From positions 9,332,001 to 9,396,000 of the forward strand of contig NW_023503493.1 in assembly GCF_014529535.1 (NCBI RefSeq): DNA of 64,000 nt, written 5' to 3'. Source of the DNA: Bradysia coprophila. Its lineage: Eukaryota; Arthropoda; Insecta; Diptera; Sciaridae. The notes below the pieces were generated by a model that did no database searches, was not told the DNA's origin, and saw only the letters and a list, made by a program, of their open reading frames with translations. The first letter of the stretch is position 1. Each line of letters starts with the position of its first letter. Position numbers and translations under genes: made by a program. Below are positions 1 to 14,000 of the stretch, one piece after another.

Positions 1-2589
1 CCAGTCGTTTCACTTTTGTTTATTCATCATAATGTGACCTTTAAAATGGAAAATTCTTTGAAAGAAAGAAGACTGCATGACTTACAGATTTTGTTATGTG
101 CAATAAAGAAATGAGTTTATGCTTGGGAGGGAGATTCAGGAAATATATCCAATTTTATTAATCAATCAATAATTAGTTGTGTAACTCATGAAAAGTGTCA
201 GAAACGTGTGAGGGTTGTAACCCGTGTGGGAAAACGCTCTTTTACAAGTAAATGTGTTACAGCGACTAACATTCTAAGACCAGCCATTCTAAGAATTTTT
301 AGTATTTCGATAATTTTGACAGTTTTATATATTAAGTGCTTAACAGACCTTTTTCGAACAAAAAACCATAGCATTTCTCCTAGCGTTGACACTCGTCAGT
401 CAAACTTCACAAAATTTCTCCAATTTTCGATACATGTGTGCGTGTATAATTGCATGTATTATGTGTTTTAACTCGCACCCAAGAATGATTGACAGCTGTC
501 GTAACAAGAGGAGTTTTATTTCATTAGCCTCCAAATAGTTTCTGTGTTAATACTTGAAGCAGTCATTATTTTAGATTCTTAGGCACTCTACAGAAACTTT
601 ATTTCCCAAAAAAACTTTCTTTCTAATATTTTACAGTCACAAGTGAAGAGATGTGAAACGAATTTATGGAAAACTTATTTCGAATTAAACTGTTATGTAA
701 AAGGTTTACAGGAACATCGGAAATGAAGTAATAGATTTGAAATGACAATCTCTTAAAAATACTTGGAACAAATGAAATAGTAGATTCGAAAGAAAAATTA
801 CTGATGTACTTGCGTCTGTGAAAGGCTAAATTTTATCTTTGTATGTAGTCAAACATATCCTTGTCGAGTTCTTACTAATTCTTTATCAATAATTTAATTC
901 ATCTCAAAGTTCCGCCTCTAAATCGATCCCGATCGTTTGATTTTGCAATCTTGCAACCTTTGATTTTCAACTTTTTCATTTGGTGATTGTTTTCCAGATT
1001 CATTCACATTGTCATTGTCCCTATTAACCCTGCGTATTTGACGCCTCTGTTATTTAAATATAAAAAATCTTGCGGTAAACAATTTTTCTTTTCTTTTTTT
1101 GTTAATTTCTTTTCCTTTTGAGTTTATTTTTCCTTTAGACACCAAATAAATTTGAAATTTATTCAGTTGATGAAAGTTTATGATATGAGACAAATTACAT
1201 TTTATCTCTTTCAAGTTCAGTAAATGTAATAAAGGGAAAATGCAATCGACTATATAGAGAATATGAGCTGTGAAAAGATGTGAAAAGTAATATTTAAGTG
1301 GAAAATGTATTCCAACATAATTACTTTGTGGACTGCTACAGAGTATAGGAGTGTTTGTCTATGCACACAAATTAGATACACGACTTTCTGCTCGAAGTAT
1401 CTGGTGTTGTTATAAATGTTTCTTAACATCAAGCCACCATTTGAACTTTAGGAACTGCTTTTCGTGCATCCATTTTTGTTGAGAGTAAGGCATGTTGTTG
1501 CGTGATGTGTATGTATGTGATGTTTATGACTTTTTGATAAATCTGCTTCTAAAACCATAAATCCGAACATTCAAAGAGAAATATTATATCTCTGCCATGA
1601 TGATATTACACTACTTATTATTACGAAGCAGCAGCATTCGTCTATCATATGGTTGTGCACTTAACAGAAGCTGTTTTGGTTTATGTGAATGGTTTTCGGG
1701 AAGGGTTACTGTCAACAGATCATTAAGTTCCATTTACGACGTGTTTGATGATACACTCAACGTTCCTTTCGTTCTTTCATTTTTATTTCAGTTCGTCTTC
1801 GAATAAATTTTCTTCCAACACTTTATGAGATTCAGATCTTTTATTTTGCACATTTATTAACACCAGAAAGAGATTTGGTAAGAACTAAGAACTGGTGTTT
1901 TAACGGTGTATTTTATGACACATAATGCGTTATACAATGAGTTGAAGTTACGTTTGGAAATTCCTTCACATGATTTTTTAAAATCTATTTCCATTGAATG
2001 ATCGTGCGGATATGCCGTCCGCTTTTGGGAAGTAGGTGAATTTCGCCAAAATGGTGATAGCCGAATTGAAAGTTGTGATATACGCAGATAGAACTATGGA
2101 CCTAGACTTAAATCTTTAGGGGATAAACAGCACGAGACCGCATTTTTCTTGGAATGAAAACTTAATCCCTCTGGAACCTGTAAAAATGTTGGTTTTTAGA
2201 TGAACATCGTGTGTAATGGAGCCGTTTATTTATTTATTTGAAATCAGAAATGTTTAAACACACTGAGCCATTGCGTTGTAAAAACAGTATTTTAATCCCC
2301 AACCGCAAATGAACCTTAAATCTAATTTTCAATATCGACGTACTGACCTAGACTGGCAAGTTACAAAATTAGGGAAAATTTGTATGGAAATGCTTCTATG
2401 GGATTCCTCTCTTTGAGTCAGTTGCTGACTCGTCAGTGTAGGTTAGTGACAGCAGTGATCTTATCTGAATCTATTCGAAAATATCGGGGATTGGACGTAA
2501 ATACATCGAAGTGTGCAATATATTTCACATGCTACATGCGTCGAAAACCGTACTTTTCATGTTTTAAGCCTTAATTTTGACGCCCTCCA

Positions 2590-2699
2590 TTACATGGTAT
2601 AAAAATGAAAAGTCTTGTTTTTGTGTGTTTATTGACCTCGGCTTCGCCTCGGATCAACGAAATTCACACGAAAACTCTACTTTTCATCTTTTAATGTAA
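2590..2699. repeat. Foldback element with CCTCGGCTTCGCCTCGG core
   Basis: Imperfect arms (starting TTACATGGTATAAAAATG and ending CATCTTTTAATGTAA) flank the 17-bp core at 2636-2652. The same core sits in the loop of two other foldbacks (13766-13849 and 21094-21169) whose arms are unrelated. Confidence 0.6.
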
Positions 2700-4164
2700 A
2701 ACACTATTTCATGCTTGCGGCCTGAAAATGCGTCATTAACTTGTAAAAAACTAAAAAGTAAATTTGCTGCTTTGACGTGTGTTTGACCTTCGAATTACAA
2801 ACTTGCTACACGTCCAAACAACAAATATCCATACAAGACAGTACTAATACAAGCAAGTTATCGTCCGTAAGCGACTGATGATGACTGATAACAGTATACA
2901 GTGGACAAGCATATCGCCAGTGTATAAATATTGAGTCTATTCATTCTCTGAATCGAAGTATTTTACGCTGATTGAGTCAATCTTCTACTTCATTAGTTTC
3001 AACATAACCGTTGGTTTTGTAAGACCATGTTAGTAACCAAATTCCATTAAGAGTCCCGAGTCCATTGCTTATTATTGCCGTCACTGTCGTTATACCAGAC
3101 ATTGCAATTCTTACAAAACGAAAACAAATCGAGAATTAAGGACAATTAGACCAAAGACATCATTTTGCAACGATGAGTTCTGTTTCCTGAAATATCTAAC
3201 TGCCTTAATTTGGTTAAAAACCGATTTCCAGTGGAAATAACAAAACAATTTCCAGTAATTAGTTGTTTCATTTGAAATGGTTGTTATTCCGAATAACGGC
3301 AGATAAGTCATTCGTTCGCCAGGTATTTTATTTATTTAAAAGTGGTAACAGAAAATCGTTTGTTAAATGCGTCTGCTAGAATTTGTATCATCCCAGTACA
3401 TTATGCATTAACCGGAGAAAGGTCCTGTGCCACTTATACACCAAAACCATCAATTCAATGTATGTTTCGAATGTTATCTAAAATATGATCCCTTTTCATG
3501 AAAGTTAAACACATAATATCCATCACACGCAAATACCACCCACCAAAAGTGAAATCATTAAAAAAAAACGAACGAAAAGGAATGCAGTGAGAGGTTGGAC
3601 TGTCTTGAGTGTGTATAATACAGTTAAATGTAAATAAAACATAAATTATAATGGATTTTCCTTTTTCCCTTAAATAAAACGAGTAGAAGAAAAAAACGAG
3701 AAATTGTATCTAGGCACACAGTTCAAGACCAAACAAATTTGTAAACAAAAACCACAAAAATACTCACTAAAAATTTGTAATAAAATACAGAACAGATTAT
3801 TCAACACTTAAATTTGTCATAAACTTGAAAATGTCTATAAAAGAAACTGTTGTGTTTAAAAGGTTTGACTGTTAAATTATTGGACGGTTTTTTTTTGGGG
3901 AAACTGAAAAAAGGTTAACGCAACACACATGCCCCTAGTATAATAATGTGTAAGAGAGTACACATTAGTTGGCCAGCAAAATTATTCTTTTTGTTCGGCA
4001 GAATTTTTTGGCATCAGGAGATTCAATCATTTATTCGGCCCGGCTAATGCTTTTGATGAGGATTTTTTTTAAGCGAAATTGATGGTGTTGTTCTCTTCGA
4101 CACGAGAATAAAATTTCTTCATCCAGTGATAAGACGTGTGATTTAAGGGATCAGTAGCATTCAC

Positions 4165-4330
4165 AGATAAAAATCCAATTGGGATTAAAATTTTAGGTCC
4201 GATTGGGATTACTTTCGATTTGTTAGGGACTGTTGGGGATTAAAAAACATATTTTAAACCTACTAGGATTTTTTTCTCTGCAATAACAACGGTTTAAAAT
4301 AAACTCTGACGGGATTAAGAACGTAATGGC
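4165..4330. repeat. Degenerate GGGATTA motif stack
   Basis: Several spaced variants of TTGGGATTAAAA and its complement occur within about 160 bp. This is one of a set of patches in the window built from many copies of one short motif; the motif differs between patches. Confidence 0.5.
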
Positions 4331-4400
4331 TCAGTGTGAAGATTCTCGGCTGGTGTGCTGTAGGTCCCGGATTCAAATCTCGTCAGGTACGGGAAGATTT
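4327..4400 (+). repeat. Possible tRNA-derived SINE head
   Basis: TGGCTCAGTGTG resembles a pol III A box and GGATTCAAATCTC about 30 bp later resembles a B box. I could not fold a convincing tRNA cloverleaf around them, so a SINE head is more likely than a tRNA gene. Weak call. Confidence 0.3.
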
Positions 4401-4639
4401 TTCGAGATTCAAACATTTCTAATTTCAAATAAATCAAAGAAATCGCCTCCCAGACATAAGTATCAGCACACATCGAAATATATACAAAATTACAATTTTT
4501 CAAGTTCGAAGGGTAATTCCCGAGGGAATAAAGTTTTAATTCCAGGAAAAGATTCGGTCACGTACGGTTAATTTCTGAAAGGTTTAATTCTAGATCCATA
4601 TTTATATCTGTGTTGTGTATACTGCTATTTCTAGGGCTC

Positions 4640-4715
4640 AACAGACGTCCTACAAAAACGAATCCGCTGTAAAATGGGTCCGATATCGATAGGTTGTCTT
4701 TCAGAAGAATCCCTC
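4640..4715 (+). repeat. 3' end fragment of dispersed repeat R6
   Basis: The tail CCGATATCGATAGGTTG...TTTCAGAAGAATCCCTC matches the ends of the longer copies at 11222-11672 and 58436-58873. Confidence 0.55.
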
Positions 4716-5633
4716 CTATTGTTGCTGACAGCTGTTGTATGTCTTAATACCTTACTATTTAAAATTTGAGGAAATTGCTGACAGAAAGAGTTCTTTTGCT
4801 AACCGTAGAAATATGTCCAAAAACTGAAATTTGTTTTGCTTTTTTTGTTAACTGAGTTATTCAATCAAATTAAAAGTTGTTTGTGAATCCACACGAAAAA
4901 CAAGGGAAACTTTGCGAATTTTCTGTTTAAAAAACCAAATCGTCCGGCCTGCGGAAGGTAGTAACTGCGATGTATTTTTAGTCATTGGAAAAAATTACAA
5001 TTCGTATATGAACTCTGATTACATCCTAAAGCCATTTACTATTCAACACAGAAATACTCTTCCTCTCAGACCTCACATTACTTTTTCAAGAGGCTCATAA
5101 TATTTATTCAAAAAAAAAACTCACTGAACGACGGGGGTTCCAAAACATTCAACTGTTTTTGCTGACTTAATTTGTGTAATATACCCCAGTTCATATATGC
5201 TCTGCATTTTCGTTAATATTGTGCGACATTTAAATTGATGACCTCAATAAGTAAATATTTGTACATATTGGACTCGATATACAAATTTTTAAAGAAATAT
5301 ATATCTGCGCGCACAGGCATAAACATAAAAACATTAAAATAAACAAAAACAAATGAAAAATGCACTACGATACGATCGAGATATTAATCATTTTGTGACA
5401 CCAAATTCTATATTAATTTCTATACAATTTTAACGCACTCGTATATATTATGTATATGTATATGGGACAGGCACAGATAGCAATATTTAATTTATTATTT
5501 TTCGTTGAACAAAGTTTTTTTTTAATGTTCTCAGCAAAATTAGAGTCACATGGATTGTTTACGACGTTGATGTTTATGTGCTGAATTTCAAGTACAACCA
5601 AATGGATTGTCGGAAAATATGTGAGGAAAGGCT

Positions 5634-5862
5634 AAAGCGTTTCAGAATGATCTGTTCATTTCGAAACGACAAAGGCGTTTCACAATGATCTGCAGATAAT
5701 TTTGAAACCCTTAGGCGTTTTGAAATAAACAAGATCATTTTGTAACGCTTGGCGTTTTGAAATGAACAGATCATTCTGGAACGCTTGAAGGGATTTTTTG
5801 AAGGGAGTTTAATTCCTACTTAATTTTTAATTTAAGCGTTTCAAAATGATCTGTTCATTTCG
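5634..5862. repeat. Palindromic motif stack (AAGCGTTTCA / AATGATCTGTTCATTTC)
   Basis: About four copies, in both orientations, of a unit combining GCGTTTC, AATGATCTGTTCATTTC and its complement. No coding capacity. It belongs to the same class as the stacks near 9.2, 14.3 and 18.0 kb but uses a different motif. Confidence 0.65.
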
Positions 5863-6905
5863 TCACTGATAAAGTAATCTACTAATTACATGCTGTGATT
5901 TCCCAAACAAATTTTCTTGTTTTGCCCAGTTATGTAATAAGCCATTTTCTTGGGATTCTATTTGCTCGTAATTTTCAGTTGTAACTTCACATTTCTCACT
6001 TGCCAATCACTAAAGTACGAACTTTCGATCTTCTTTAAATTTGATTTGGATCTTCATTTCTTAAATTAAAAATTTCAGAAATTCTTTTTTAGAACTTAGA
6101 GCTGTAGAAAAAACGTACCGAGTATTTAAAAAGCCATCAATCAAATTCATTAATAGTTCGATAGTTAAAACAGAGTAACTGTCTGACTACAGCAAACATT
6201 ATATATACAAACAAGAAGCATGATATGGTTCGGTATCCTACAGTTGAGTGACAAAAAACCAACAGCTCTACGACATTAATTAGTTAAAATTTCTTTCAAA
6301 TGCTTTTCTTTTATAAATTCGTCATTATACGCTATGTTACTTTTTGTGTAAAGATCTTCACTTCTTTTTCAAGAATGTGTCACCGAAATTGACATGTTAT
6401 GTTGTGTATAGATCATATGTCAAAAGAATTTGACACTTCGGTCTTGATATTTATTATCTATTCATTATCTCTGCATGTTTCTAATAATTAGCTAATTTTT
6501 ATACTTGATTTTCGGTAGAATGCTTCATTATTCTTTGTTGTGTACTCGATTTATTCACGCACGTTAAAGACTATTTTCGGGGTATTAAATCCATAGAGTT
6601 ACCCTCGATAGATGGCAGATTGAACCGTCATTTATACGTTGTTTACCATGTTTTGGTGCGCCATTTTTGGGTGCAGATTAGCATCAGCGCCACTATGTCA
6701 CCTATCGAGTATAAATCTATGATGAAATCTTATGTTTATTCTGTCACTGGTGTTATTGCGTGACGTCATAATTATTATTTTATCACTTAAAAACCTACAT
6801 TAAAGCAGTTATTACCCTAGGACAAGTGGGACTGACTCCCTTGGGAGACAAGCACCTATATGCTTAAGTCGTTACCATAATTAATGGTTTGGTTTCGATT
6901 AAACA

Positions 6906-7020
6906 ATTCACGCCGTAAGTGTGCCAAAAATTTGAATTTCAAGTGAACGAGTCGATGAAAAAGTGAACCGAAAAATACATTTCAACGCTTCTTTGTATGA
7001 AAATGACGCTGCGTTAAAAG
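6906..7020. repeat. Partial TIR element, family with TTCACGCCGTAAG terminus
   Basis: The terminus TTCACGCCGTAAGTGTGCC and the internal AGTGAACCGAAAAATACATTTCAACGCTT part match the element at 31709-31872 and a fragment near 55411. The far end was not located. Confidence 0.5.
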
Positions 7021-7917
7021 GACTTGCGTGAGAAAGATTTTGAATTTCGGTACTATTGGTTAAGTATAACATACTGCAACTGCAGAAGGCAAAAGAGACG
7101 TCATTCAAAATTAGCTTTTGTTCTCCTGTCAAATTTGACAGTATATCGAAAGAAAAATTTGGTTTCTTTTGGGTCGCTAGTCGTCTAAGCCTCAAGATTG
7201 AAACTCTAATTTAATTTCCGTGTACAGAACAGTATAGTCAGAGGCAGTGAAATTTCAACATGAATTTGCTTTATGCACTGAATATTTCTGAAAATCCCAA
7301 AAATTTCTTAGCAATAGCAAAACGTAGCTGCATCTAAACAATTCGCCAATTTAAATGCTAGGTTTTGCCAGTCACAAAGCTTTTCCTGTTCATTTCTAAC
7401 TCGAGACGAATTCGACTCACATTTATCATAAATTATTATGCATCTGGGAACGACTGTGGCGCTAATAATAGACGAAAAGTCTTTTGACCAATCGGATATA
7501 TAGCAAATTGTATGTAACTGGTGAAGTAACAGATTCTATACAGACCTGTTGAAATTTACTCACATCAAAGGAAGTACTAGATTCGATATTTTTATTTGTG
7601 ATATGCTCACTGTTTGCAAAGGGTAAATGAATATTTTTTAGAGTCTTTAAATCAGATTACACAGAAAACCTTTCGAGACATGAAGCATGGTTCTAGTTAC
7701 GTGTATTGTACTTACCTGTTTCAACTTATTTTCTGATTTATGGATGAGACTTTTAGAAAACTGGAAAGTAAACTAAAAATGAAAAATTCGTTCGATGCAA
7801 TTTAATCAAAATAAATTTAATTTACCAATTTTAATGTTAGAAATAAATTATTACAAATTGGAAAACCGTTAAATTTCATTTCCTAATTTGAAAATTTACA
7901 CTTCGATTTTCATCATT

Positions 7918-7923
7918 TTTATT
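7918..7923 (-). terminator. Candidate poly(A) signal of org-1
   Basis: AATAAA on the minus strand about 105 nt past the org-1 stop codon. Its position suits a short 3' UTR; a more distal signal is not excluded. Confidence 0.35.
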
Positions 7924-8027
7924 TGAACTCACTTAGAACAAACTTACTTTTACTTATAATTGAACTTGAAAACAAATTTAACTTTAAAACTAACTGTACA
8001 AGCGCAACCTAAATAAAAATTTCAAAT

Positions 8028-11000
8028 TCATCTCGGCACCAAATCAATGTAACCGTTCGGTCTGCCCAATTGATGTGGATTACCGTAAAATCCCTGAAAA
8101 GGCGCATACGGCGAACTTGTCGTTCGCGTGTGAGCATTCGACGGTATTTTGAATTTGTCATACGGACTGCCATAGCTGGGTATATGGTTGTGATGGTGAT
8201 AGAACGGACCGAAATTACTCGATTCGGTTCCGTACGGCTGCGATATGGTATGGATATTCGATTGAGTTGATTGATGCGGAGACTGTGTGTATCGATTCGG
8301 GTGTGGAACGGATTGGTCCAATGTTTGCGCTGGGCCGTTTTGTTGAGAGTGAATATCGTCATCTGTGGAATGACAGAAAATTGAATTGTGATTGGATTTA
8401 AATTAGTGCGTGGTGATGGTTGCTGTTTTAGATTAGGGACATTGTTGGTAGCATTTGACCTTTCACAGACAACAAACAAATTAGGGTCATTGAATCTATT
8501 ACTTCATTTGAGCTAAGTTTTTTTTTTTACTGGAAATGTTTTAACATGAAATTCGCTCTATATGAGACGACGTTAGCAGGAACTTGTTATTGGAAAATAC
8601 ACAGGGGATGGATAATCCTTCGATAAATTAACTGCTATGTCACAACTTTTACAAGATACGAATTAGTGATTGCGCCGATTCAATCGATTTTTTTTCCTCC
8701 GACCATTCTTCTAGATGTCTAGATCAGCGCAGTTTCCCAGATGTATACAAACCTTGTACAGGGAAAGAAAACTGAATTTATTATGAGCTTTGTCGATAGG
8801 AAATCGGAACCGCTAAAGTTGTGTTGTGTTAAGAAACAGTGCAATGGATTATTTAACAGTCGAAGTAACTCGTCGATTACGACTACTTGTGTGTGACTGA
8901 GTGTTTAACCTTTTGCAGACGGCTATGCCACCTGTTATCGACAACAATGATGAAAGTAAGCAAAGAATATGATATGGAATGATGTAAAAGATTTTGGACC
9001 CTTGCAAACAATTATAACAAGAGAAGTAAGAGAAGTCGGTGAAAGGTTAACTGATGTTTGTGAACATTGCGAATAGTTGTAGAATGTTGGTTTCAAAAAT
9101 AAACGATTTTGTACAGCATTGTTGAACAGTAAAGCCTGGAACAGGTCACGTTTACACCGGAAATATCTGAACCTGATCTAATGTATTGTGACCTGAATTG
9201 ACTTAGAACCTGAATTTGAATGAAAGTTTCAGGTTACCTGAAACCTGACAGATCTGAATTAAGCCAAGTTAAGGACATTTTCTCTTTCTAGCTTTACCTG
9301 ACCTTTCAGGTCAAATTGTTTTTTTTTTGTCCCGGTGAACTTGTTCTGAGCTATGGTTAAAAAGTTCAATTTCTTAGATTTCGTTTTAGAAAGAGTACAG
9401 GAAAGGTCAGTGAAATTTAGACATGGATTTGTACTTGTGTCTGTATGAGTGATTAGCTGAAGCAAATTCATGTTTAAATTGTAAATAAACTGTATTAAAT
9501 TTGTTGACTGAACATTATTTGGCTGTGAGAAAAATGTATGTGACCAATTGCAACGACATTTGACTCGATAGCTCTTTTCAAATTTATAGGCCACACAGTT
9601 AACTTTGTTGTCTCAGTGTGGCATGAGACAGTCACACGCAATTATTGTGTTAAAAAAATTGTAACTACAAACTACCAGTCTTACCTTTATTTGAATGGTT
9701 TGATGTGGATCGGCTGTTACTCCTTTGGCGGTTCTGTGAATGTTGATTAATATGTAAACTGCTCATGATTTCTTGAGATCTGTAAACAAACCGAAAAGCG
9801 ATCATTTTTTTCATCTTCGTTACGTATTTTTTCTATCTTTTCTGTTTATTTTATAAAACAACATCGACCTCATATGTTAAGTGTACGAGAAGTTGTGGAT
9901 GATTTGTTTTGTTCAGCTCAATCCATCTATTTTCATATTGTCAGAAACATATTTTTATCGAAACGAGAATTTTTTCAATTTTTTTTTTATTTTTTTATTT
10001 TTTGATCGATCAAAAGAAATCACTTTTCTCTCAACGAAAATAAATATTCTCAATTACCGAAATTATATTTTCTTAATTTGCCTTCATAGTATTGCACTGC
10101 ATCATCCGTCCGTACATATTATAACCCCAGTCCAACCAGAAAAAAAAAATTGGAACGAACGAGAGAACAAAAAATAATTTGAAATTGGAAAAAAATATCA
10201 CTTCGGTTGTGATTTCACATGTGTTTCTCATCCTAAAAATACGCTCGCATTGGCCATAGTTTTTATGGATATTACTGTAAACAACACTTCATCTTCAGGT
10301 TTATTTGAATCATGAATTGTTTGTGAAACTCTCACTTTACACTAAGTAAACACAGAAGGACCATAAATGTAAAAATCATTAATTAATTTGACTCTTCTGT
10401 TTTTCTCGAAGTAAAAATGGATCATTTGGATCATTTGGACTGTATGAGTACATAATTTTTCTTTTATACCACACAGTCATTACGTTACGTTACACGTTGC
10501 ATATATAGACGTGTACGTTCAAGTACCGGAAGGTTGGTTGTATACACAACAATTTAGAAAGCAATTTCAGTAAAAGGATGGCACAAATTACGAAGTATAA
10601 AGGCATATATGAGTACGAGTGGTCGTGTGTTGGTTTGCTGGCAGGAAAAGTGGTCGAAAATTATGAGTTTGAGTGGAATTATTTATAAGGAAAGCATTTC
10701 GCTTTTAAACCATCGGTATTCGTAAATGTTGTGCAACATAAAAGCAGATTTAGGATAGGTTATACAAGCGATATTGCTGGAAATATAGGTAGTTCACAAA
10801 TTAAGTATCAGAAAAATGTCAAGTTTTAAGGCTAGGCCGGATTGACGATACTATTTTGAGTTGCTCAAAATTTTTACATTTTTAGGGAAAGAAGTATGGG
10901 GAAAATATCAAAAATGTGTGTACCTCGTTATGAGACTACCATTGCAATGCAGGAAATCTCTTTACAACAGTTGCAAAATATTTTTGAAAAAATTGATGAT

Positions 11001-14000
11001 AATTACATTTGATTGGCTCAAGCTTCACGTAAGGAATAATGGCACGGTTTGATGTGCTTGTTTATTCCCTTTTATTCTTAGCACTTGCCTTTTACTTGAC
11101 CTTTCATATCTGGTGATTTCTATCTCCAGCAGTTCTTTGTCTACTGTCGCCTTCTTACAGAAGGAAGTCATTTTGAGAACCTTTGATAAGAGATTTCGAA
11201 AGATCATTTAGTGCTTTTCTGCAAACCCTGAAGAACGCATTGACCCTATTTGGCCCAAAAGCACATAAAATTACCTTTCAAATGATACCCCACACCATCA
11301 TGTACGGCTCGTGTAACTAGAGAAATATTGGTAAGAAAAGTGCAAGTTTTCTGTTGAAAACTTCCTCTGCACATATTTCAGTGTCGATGAATTTTAAACC
11401 CAATGAGTCTCTATTCGGCTCAATAGTACATGTGATTACCTTTCTAATGACACCCCACACGACCCTATACGGCTCGTGTATCCGGAGAAATTTTGGTAAG
11501 AAAAGTGCAAATTTTCGGCTTTCGATCACCTTTCACCAGCCATAAAAGCTTCGAAGAATTTTTTTGAGAGTGGTTTTGGCTTCTAGGGTCGAAGTCCTTT
11601 CTAGGTACCTATAAAAAGTTCCACTAGAAAACACGTCCGATTTCGGTAGGTTGTTTTTCAAAAGAATCCCTCAGTAGATAAATACATAGTGCTCATAACC
11701 TGAGCATAACCATAGTTTATGGGCCAGGACCATAGTAGTTGAGTACGCCAACCTACAAAGACTTTCACTTCGACTTTAAATTATTCGAACTGCTTGGAAT
11801 TTGTATTCCTGTAGGCTACTTCGGAAAGTAAATTAAAACAATGGTTCGGTTCGGAAGCCAAACTAACGTATCACATTGTATATGAATCATTAAATGTAGA
11901 AAATGGACGTGTTAGTTTAGCGTATTATAAGAAAAATGAAATTTCATTCAGCCATTTCAAACAATGTCAATTGAAGTTTCTTTTTTTTTTATTTTAAACA
12001 AAAAACATCGTCAGCCTATTCGGAACGAAGCTAAATGAACGAAATTTCATTTTTATTATAATTCGCTAGTGTGACATGTCCACATTTTGCATTCAATTAT
12101 TCGTATGTGCTTTTGATAGCTTCGGAAGCTCTTTAAAAGCAGAAGTATAACTTCCTTACATTCGTTTAACATATTTTTCTGAGTGTACGTTCATGTAGTC
12201 AGCAGTACACCGAGCCACACAAAAGATTTCGCAAACAATAATGAAACATCCTCGGTAAATATGATAATGATCGTTCTAGGCACTGTGGCAAACAATACAT
12301 TTTCTTTGGAACCACACGCTTTTAATTGCTTGGCATAATCAAATATCAAATTTATAGCTATGAGAGAAATTAATAACTCCAAAAACCCATATTTTCATCA
12401 TACAAACACTTTGCCTTGTAGAAAAAAGCGAAAAAAAACCTCGAAACACCCGCAACACACTCCAGAATTTATGAGTTATAAAAATATACAGAAATTTAAT
12501 GTTTTAAAGGTATTTTAGCCAGCTTTTAATAGAATTATTTATTTCTGTTACAGTTTCAGCAGATTCATTAAAAAAATAATAATTTTTTTCCTCTACTGCT
12601 TCTCCTTCGACTTCTTTTCTAAATATCACCTAATACATAACAGCAATAGACTATATGGCAATATAATGAAAGAACGAAGAAAAAAAAATTCGTTCAAGAG
12701 ATAAATTTTCCTTAGCGTGATAGTTTAACCTATTAACATGATGTATTGTAATTATTATAGTTTCAGAATGGTACATCGAAGAATTGGTGTGTTTGTGTGT
12801 ATTTTTTTCGGTTAAATTATTATGTCGTTAGCCTGGTTTATTTTGATATAATACGAAATGAAAATATTTTCACTCTCTCCGATCTTTTTTTTTTCATCGG
12901 ATTTAGAAGCAAACGTTTCAACCGAAGAATGGCCAAGAGACCACAAGATGTGTCATTGTAAACAGGAATATTTATTTGAAAATTTTCAACCGTATTCGTT
13001 AATTATGTGCGCATAAATTAGCTGTTGTTCAGTAATTTATAGGTTATTAGTCGTGTAAACGAAGTATAAATGAAAAATGGGGAACAATCGTTCTGATTTA
13101 CATTGATTGAAGCTTGAAGATGATGTTGCTGTTAATTTGATGTAATTTCATTTAAATGTTTTACGCATTTTTTCTAATGTATTTCGATCCATCTATAGCT
13201 CTACTGGTTGTTTATTTCCATTTTAAATTAAAATTTAAAGAACTTAAATCGTTTGTAGCTTAGACAAATCTAGTACTTCGCATGTAAAAATAGGAATGAG
13301 AAATTGATTTGCTGAATTTTCTGAATTGTGTTTCAATAATTTTTGATAAATAGACTTTCCAACTAATGACAAATTGTATCGACATCACTGTATTAGTAAT
13401 TTATGCCTAATAAAGTACTTTGCATCGAGTTGCATACAACGTTTTATCCCACAGAGGCATCTAAAGTTTGCAAATTCTCCATATTATGATGCTGAGTGGC
13501 ATAAAGATTTATTATGCAACTCAGCATCATAATGTTCAAAATTTGCTTTGAGTGTCCCTGTTGCCGTTGAATCTCCTACTGCATCGTATTATAATTACTC
13601 ATATAGAGTCTAATAAACAGCTTTGCACTCAATGTTATAAATAACCTGTTACGTAACTCAGTAAGAGCCAAACAGTGCCATAAATTATTTCCATATTATT
13701 TTATCACAATAGTGCGACGAAATCACTTCGTTACGTAAAAGTTTGTATGAACCAAGTTGCATAATTGAAATATTTCATCACAAGGTGTGTTGTGGACATC
13801 GGCTTCGCCTCGGATGCACGATTTCACATCTAGTGATGACATATTTCATTTCGCTCCTTATGATATAACTATGGGGATCGTAACATCTAATTAAAAATTT
13901 GTGGAAACTCTGTTTTCTTCGGAATAGTATAAATATTACAAGGAAGGTATTGATGACCTGAACACTCCGAAAGGTCATCCGATTTTCTTTTATACAAAAT

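Larger units (their letters stand above)
1..7917. other. Intergenic DNA downstream of org-1, repeat-rich
   Basis: I found no convincing coding exon here on either strand; the open frames are short, lack homology I recognise and lack good splice context. The stretch holds a foldback at 2590-2699, a GGGATTA-type motif stack at 4165-4330, a possible SINE head at 4327-4400, the end of a dispersed repeat near 4640-4715, a palindromic motif stack at 5634-5862 and one end of a TIR element at 6906. The remainder looks like plain AT-rich sequence. Confidence 0.6.

Noticed and set aside
4327-4400. tRNA gene
   Set aside because: A- and B-box-like words are present, but no acceptor stem or anticodon arm could be paired; kept only as a possible SINE head.
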